From an uncultured Collinsella sp. (lineage in GTDB: Bacteria; Actinomycetota; Coriobacteriia; Coriobacteriales; Coriobacteriaceae), in assembly GCA_958431945.1 (NCBI GenBank), contig CAUASQ010000022.1, positions 1 through 16,343 on the forward strand: a stretch of 16,343 bases of DNA. The letters run 5' to 3'. A program made the translations under genes and the position numbers. The notes beneath the pieces were generated by a model. It saw only the letters and a program-made list of their open reading frames with translations, searched no databases and was not told the origin of the DNA. Shown here in pieces: positions 14,761 through 16,343 of this stretch (position 1 is its first letter; each line of letters begins with the position of its first letter).

Positions 14761-14851
14761 CTCGTCATTAGATCATTCAAATCGAATCTAATAACTATTT
14801 TCGCCATAAACTCGTTATTAGAATTGATATGATTAGCCTAATAACGAGTTT
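14761..14851. promoter_or_regulatory. Two tandem dyad operators upstream of fic
   Basis: Dyad A: CTCGTCATTAG (14761-14771), 16 bases, CTAATAACTA (14788-14797). Dyad B: AAACTCGTTATTAG (14808-14821), 16 bases, CTAATAACGAGTTT (14838-14851), which is a perfect 14-bp inverted repeat. The two dyads lie exactly 50 bp apart, so on the same helical face, and another half-site, AATAACGA, lies at 14750. TATGAT (14828-14833), a possible -10, lies inside the spacer of dyad B, so binding would block transcription. The tract is AT-rich, unlike its surroundings. Confidence 0.75.
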
Positions 14852-14877
14852 CCGGCACTAAAGATATGGAGGGCGCG

Positions 14878-16050
14878 ATGCAAATCGAGGAGAACGGCCA
14901 GGGAACGCTCCGCAATAATCTATCGGGGAAATTGGCTTACTATTCGTTTTTGCCAACGCCCTTGCAATCATTGAGGCAGCTAAACCTCACTGAGGAAACC
15001 TATCGCACGCTTTCCACATGCTCACGAAAGCTTGGAGAGCTTGAAGGCATGCTCTACTTTGTTCCCAACGCCGACATGTATCTGACAATGTATGTGCGCA
15101 AAGAAGCACTCCTTTCTTCGCAAATTGAGGGAACCCAGTGCACGTTTGACGACCTACTTAGTCCATCGCAAACCCAACTCCATCATAAAGATGTCGCAGA
15201 TGTCGTGAATTATGTCCGTGCTGTCGACCGCGGCGTAGAACTGCTCAAAAAGATGCCCTTGTGTACGAGACTTCTCAGGCAGGTTCATGCGGTCCTGCTG
15301 GACGGAGTGCGCGGAACGGAGAAGAATCCAGGCGAGCTGCGCTCCTCACAAAACTGGATTGGCCCCTCAGGCTGCACCATTGCAACTGCATCGTTCGTCC
15401 CCCCAAACATTGAAGATTTGAGCAACACGCTCCAGGACCTCGAACGATTTATCAATGAGCCTCAAGTCGAAATGGATCCGATCGTGCGGGCGGCGCTCGT
15501 CCATTACCAATTTGAAACTGCCCATCCATTCCTAGACGGAAACGGTCGCCTGGGCAGGCTTCTCATTACACTTATGCTCATCAATGATGGCGTTCTTCAT
15601 TCTTGCTTGTTCTATCCATCGTTCCAGTTCAAGAAAAATCGAAGCGAGTACTACCGACAACTCACATCCGTAAGGGAACGAGGAACTTACGAGGAATGGA
15701 TAGAGTTTTTCTGCGCCAGTCTTCTTGAGAGCGCGAAGGACTCGGTAGGGTCTTTAAAGAGTCTTGTTGATCTCCATAACCGTTCGACGGCAGCCATTAC
15801 CGAAAATCTCGGAAGGACTGTCGCAAACGGACAAAGGCTGCTGAGCCTTCTTGAAGAGCATCCCATCCTCGACACCGCATTTATCGCTGCCCGACTCGAT
15901 ATCGGTAGGAGTACCGCGAGCTCGCTCGTCAAATCATTTGAAGAATTGGGTATCCTCCGTCCGCTCGACGAGTCAAGACAGAGATACCGACAGTACGGGT
16001 ATGAAGAGTATCTTTCGATTCTCAGGGAAGACGCTGAGCCGATTAGGTAG
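14878..16050 (+). CDS. Fic-family AMP-transferase with N-terminal inhibitory motif and C-terminal winged helix
   Basis: 390 aa. Fic enzymes transfer AMP (or another nucleotide phosphate) from NTP to Ser/Thr/Tyr of target proteins. A Fic_N domain (about 15-100) carries the inhibitory motif S/T-xxx-E-G/N as SSQIEG (S80, E84, G85), placing it among self-inhibited Fic proteins with the inhibitory helix before the core (class II). The Fic core motif HPFLDGNGRLGR (H216, D220, N222, R227) is intact, and the flap is near 155-175. A winged-helix domain (about 318-385, TAFIAARLDIGRSTASSLVKSFEELGIL) suggests DNA binding. ATG 14878 is chosen because GGAGGG (14868-14873) overlaps the other in-frame ATG at 14866. 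Base composition is visibly lower in GC than the neighbours, and direct-repeat elements flank it, both signs of transfer. No antitoxin gene is adjacent. Confidence 0.93.
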   Translation: MQIEENGQGTLRNNLSGKLAYYSFLPTPLQSLRQLNLTEETYRTLSTCSRKLGELEGMLYFVPNADMYLTMYVRKEALLSSQIEGTQCTFDDLLSPSQTQLHHKDVADVVNYVRAVDRGVELLKKMPLCTRLLRQVHAVLLDGVRGTEKNPGELRSSQNWIGPSGCTIATASFVPPNIEDLSNTLQDLERFINEPQVEMDPIVRAALVHYQFETAHPFLDGNGRLGRLLITLMLINDGVLHSCLFYPSFQFKKNRSEYYRQLTSVRERGTYEEWIEFFCASLLESAKDSVGSLKSLVDLHNRSTAAITENLGRTVANGQRLLSLLEEHPILDTAFIAARLDIGRSTASSLVKSFEELGILRPLDESRQRYRQYGYEEYLSILREDAEPIR

Positions 16051-16074
16051 GCACCGCAGCCCAGCCAAATTAAA

Positions 16075-16173
16075 ACGAGCGTGGATTTTTGGACGCTTAT
16101 CTAACGAGCGTGGATAATCTCCCATTTCGAGCCCGCACAGGTCAAAAACGGAAGATTATCCACTCTCATTTTG
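16075..16173. repeat. Intergenic inverted-repeat element, copy 2 (right of fic)
   Basis: This is the same layout and orientation as copy 1: ACGAGCGTGGAT at 16075 and again at 16104 (the same 29-bp offset), then AATCTCCC, and a right arm at 16150-16169. The two copies agree at close to nine of ten positions over about 100 bp. Here the right arm has drifted (GGAAGATTATCCACTCTCAT), so the 20-bp stem has three or four mismatches. Confidence 0.85.
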
Positions 16174-16289
16174 CGGGTAGTCGTTGGGAGTGTCCCAAGG
16201 TGCCGGCAGAAAAGGAACGTCCCCAAGTGCCGGCCCGACAACGCCGATGTTTTGGCGTAGACAGACACTATGACCCAATCCGAGGGCGC

Positions 16290-16331
16290 TAAAAAGACAG
16301 GAGCCCCCGCTCGTGACCGCGGGTCGGGGCT
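16290..16331 (-). terminator. Possible terminator of a minus-strand gene beyond the right edge
   Basis: On the minus strand AGCCCC and, after a 4-base bulge, CGC pair with GCGGGGGCT, followed six bases later by TTTTT. The stretch 16174-16343 has no gene that I can support: it holds the GTCCC-type repeats (16190-16233), a 23-codon plus-strand frame from 16270 without a ribosome-binding site, and this hairpin. Confidence 0.3.
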
Positions 16332-16343
16332 GCGACAATGATG

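Noticed and set aside
16089..16292. 67-aa plus-strand frame at the right edge
   Set aside because: It begins inside repeat copy 2 and crosses the GTCCC-type repeats, with no ribosome-binding site.

Overview
The window is high-GC DNA (low-to-mid 60s percent by eye) from what is most likely a gut actinobacterium of the Coriobacteriia, Collinsella-like. I base that on codon use, a Ni-regulator next to hyp genes, PTS/6-phospho-glycoside genes and the style of the intergenic repeats. The genus is an inference; no marker gene is present.

Layout. (1) 245-2244: a two-component operon, a LytTR response regulator and an AgrC/LytS-like GHKL membrane sensor kinase overlapping by 1 bp. (2) 2319-3351: two divergent genes, a degenerate uracil-DNA-glycosylase-fold protein (minus) and thioredoxin (plus). 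A strong 13-bp hairpin terminator follows at 3474-3510. (3) 3583-9462: a nickel/hydrogenase-maturation block: a small His-rich helical protein, NikR with an unusual Cys/His-rich N-terminal tail, then hypF, hypC, hypD and hypE. The Hyp proteins build the Fe(CN)2CO part of a [NiFe]-hydrogenase centre. hypA, hypB and the hydrogenase subunits are not in this window. (4) 9568-10236: a phosphoglycolate-phosphatase-like HAD hydrolase. (5) 10237-10614: a gene-free stretch holding three hairpin units at an exact 62-bp period, plus short GTCCC-type repeats. (6) 10615-13534 (minus): a lipoprotein, a stand-alone PTS EIIA-glucose protein and a GH1 6-phospho-beta-glucosidase; a divergent RpiR/SIS regulator at 13737-14591 probably controls beta-glucoside use. 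(7) 14594-16173: a lower-GC Fic AMP-transferase with a C-terminal winged helix. It is preceded by two tandem dyad operators 50 bp apart and bracketed by two ~100-bp copies of an intergenic inverted-repeat element. This looks like an acquired, self-regulating cassette.

The most notable signals are the Fic operator pair and its flanking repeats, the 62-bp triple-hairpin array, the metal-binding additions around NikR, and the catalytically dead-looking UDG-fold gene, whose ribosome-binding site lies in the loop of a perfect 10-bp hairpin.
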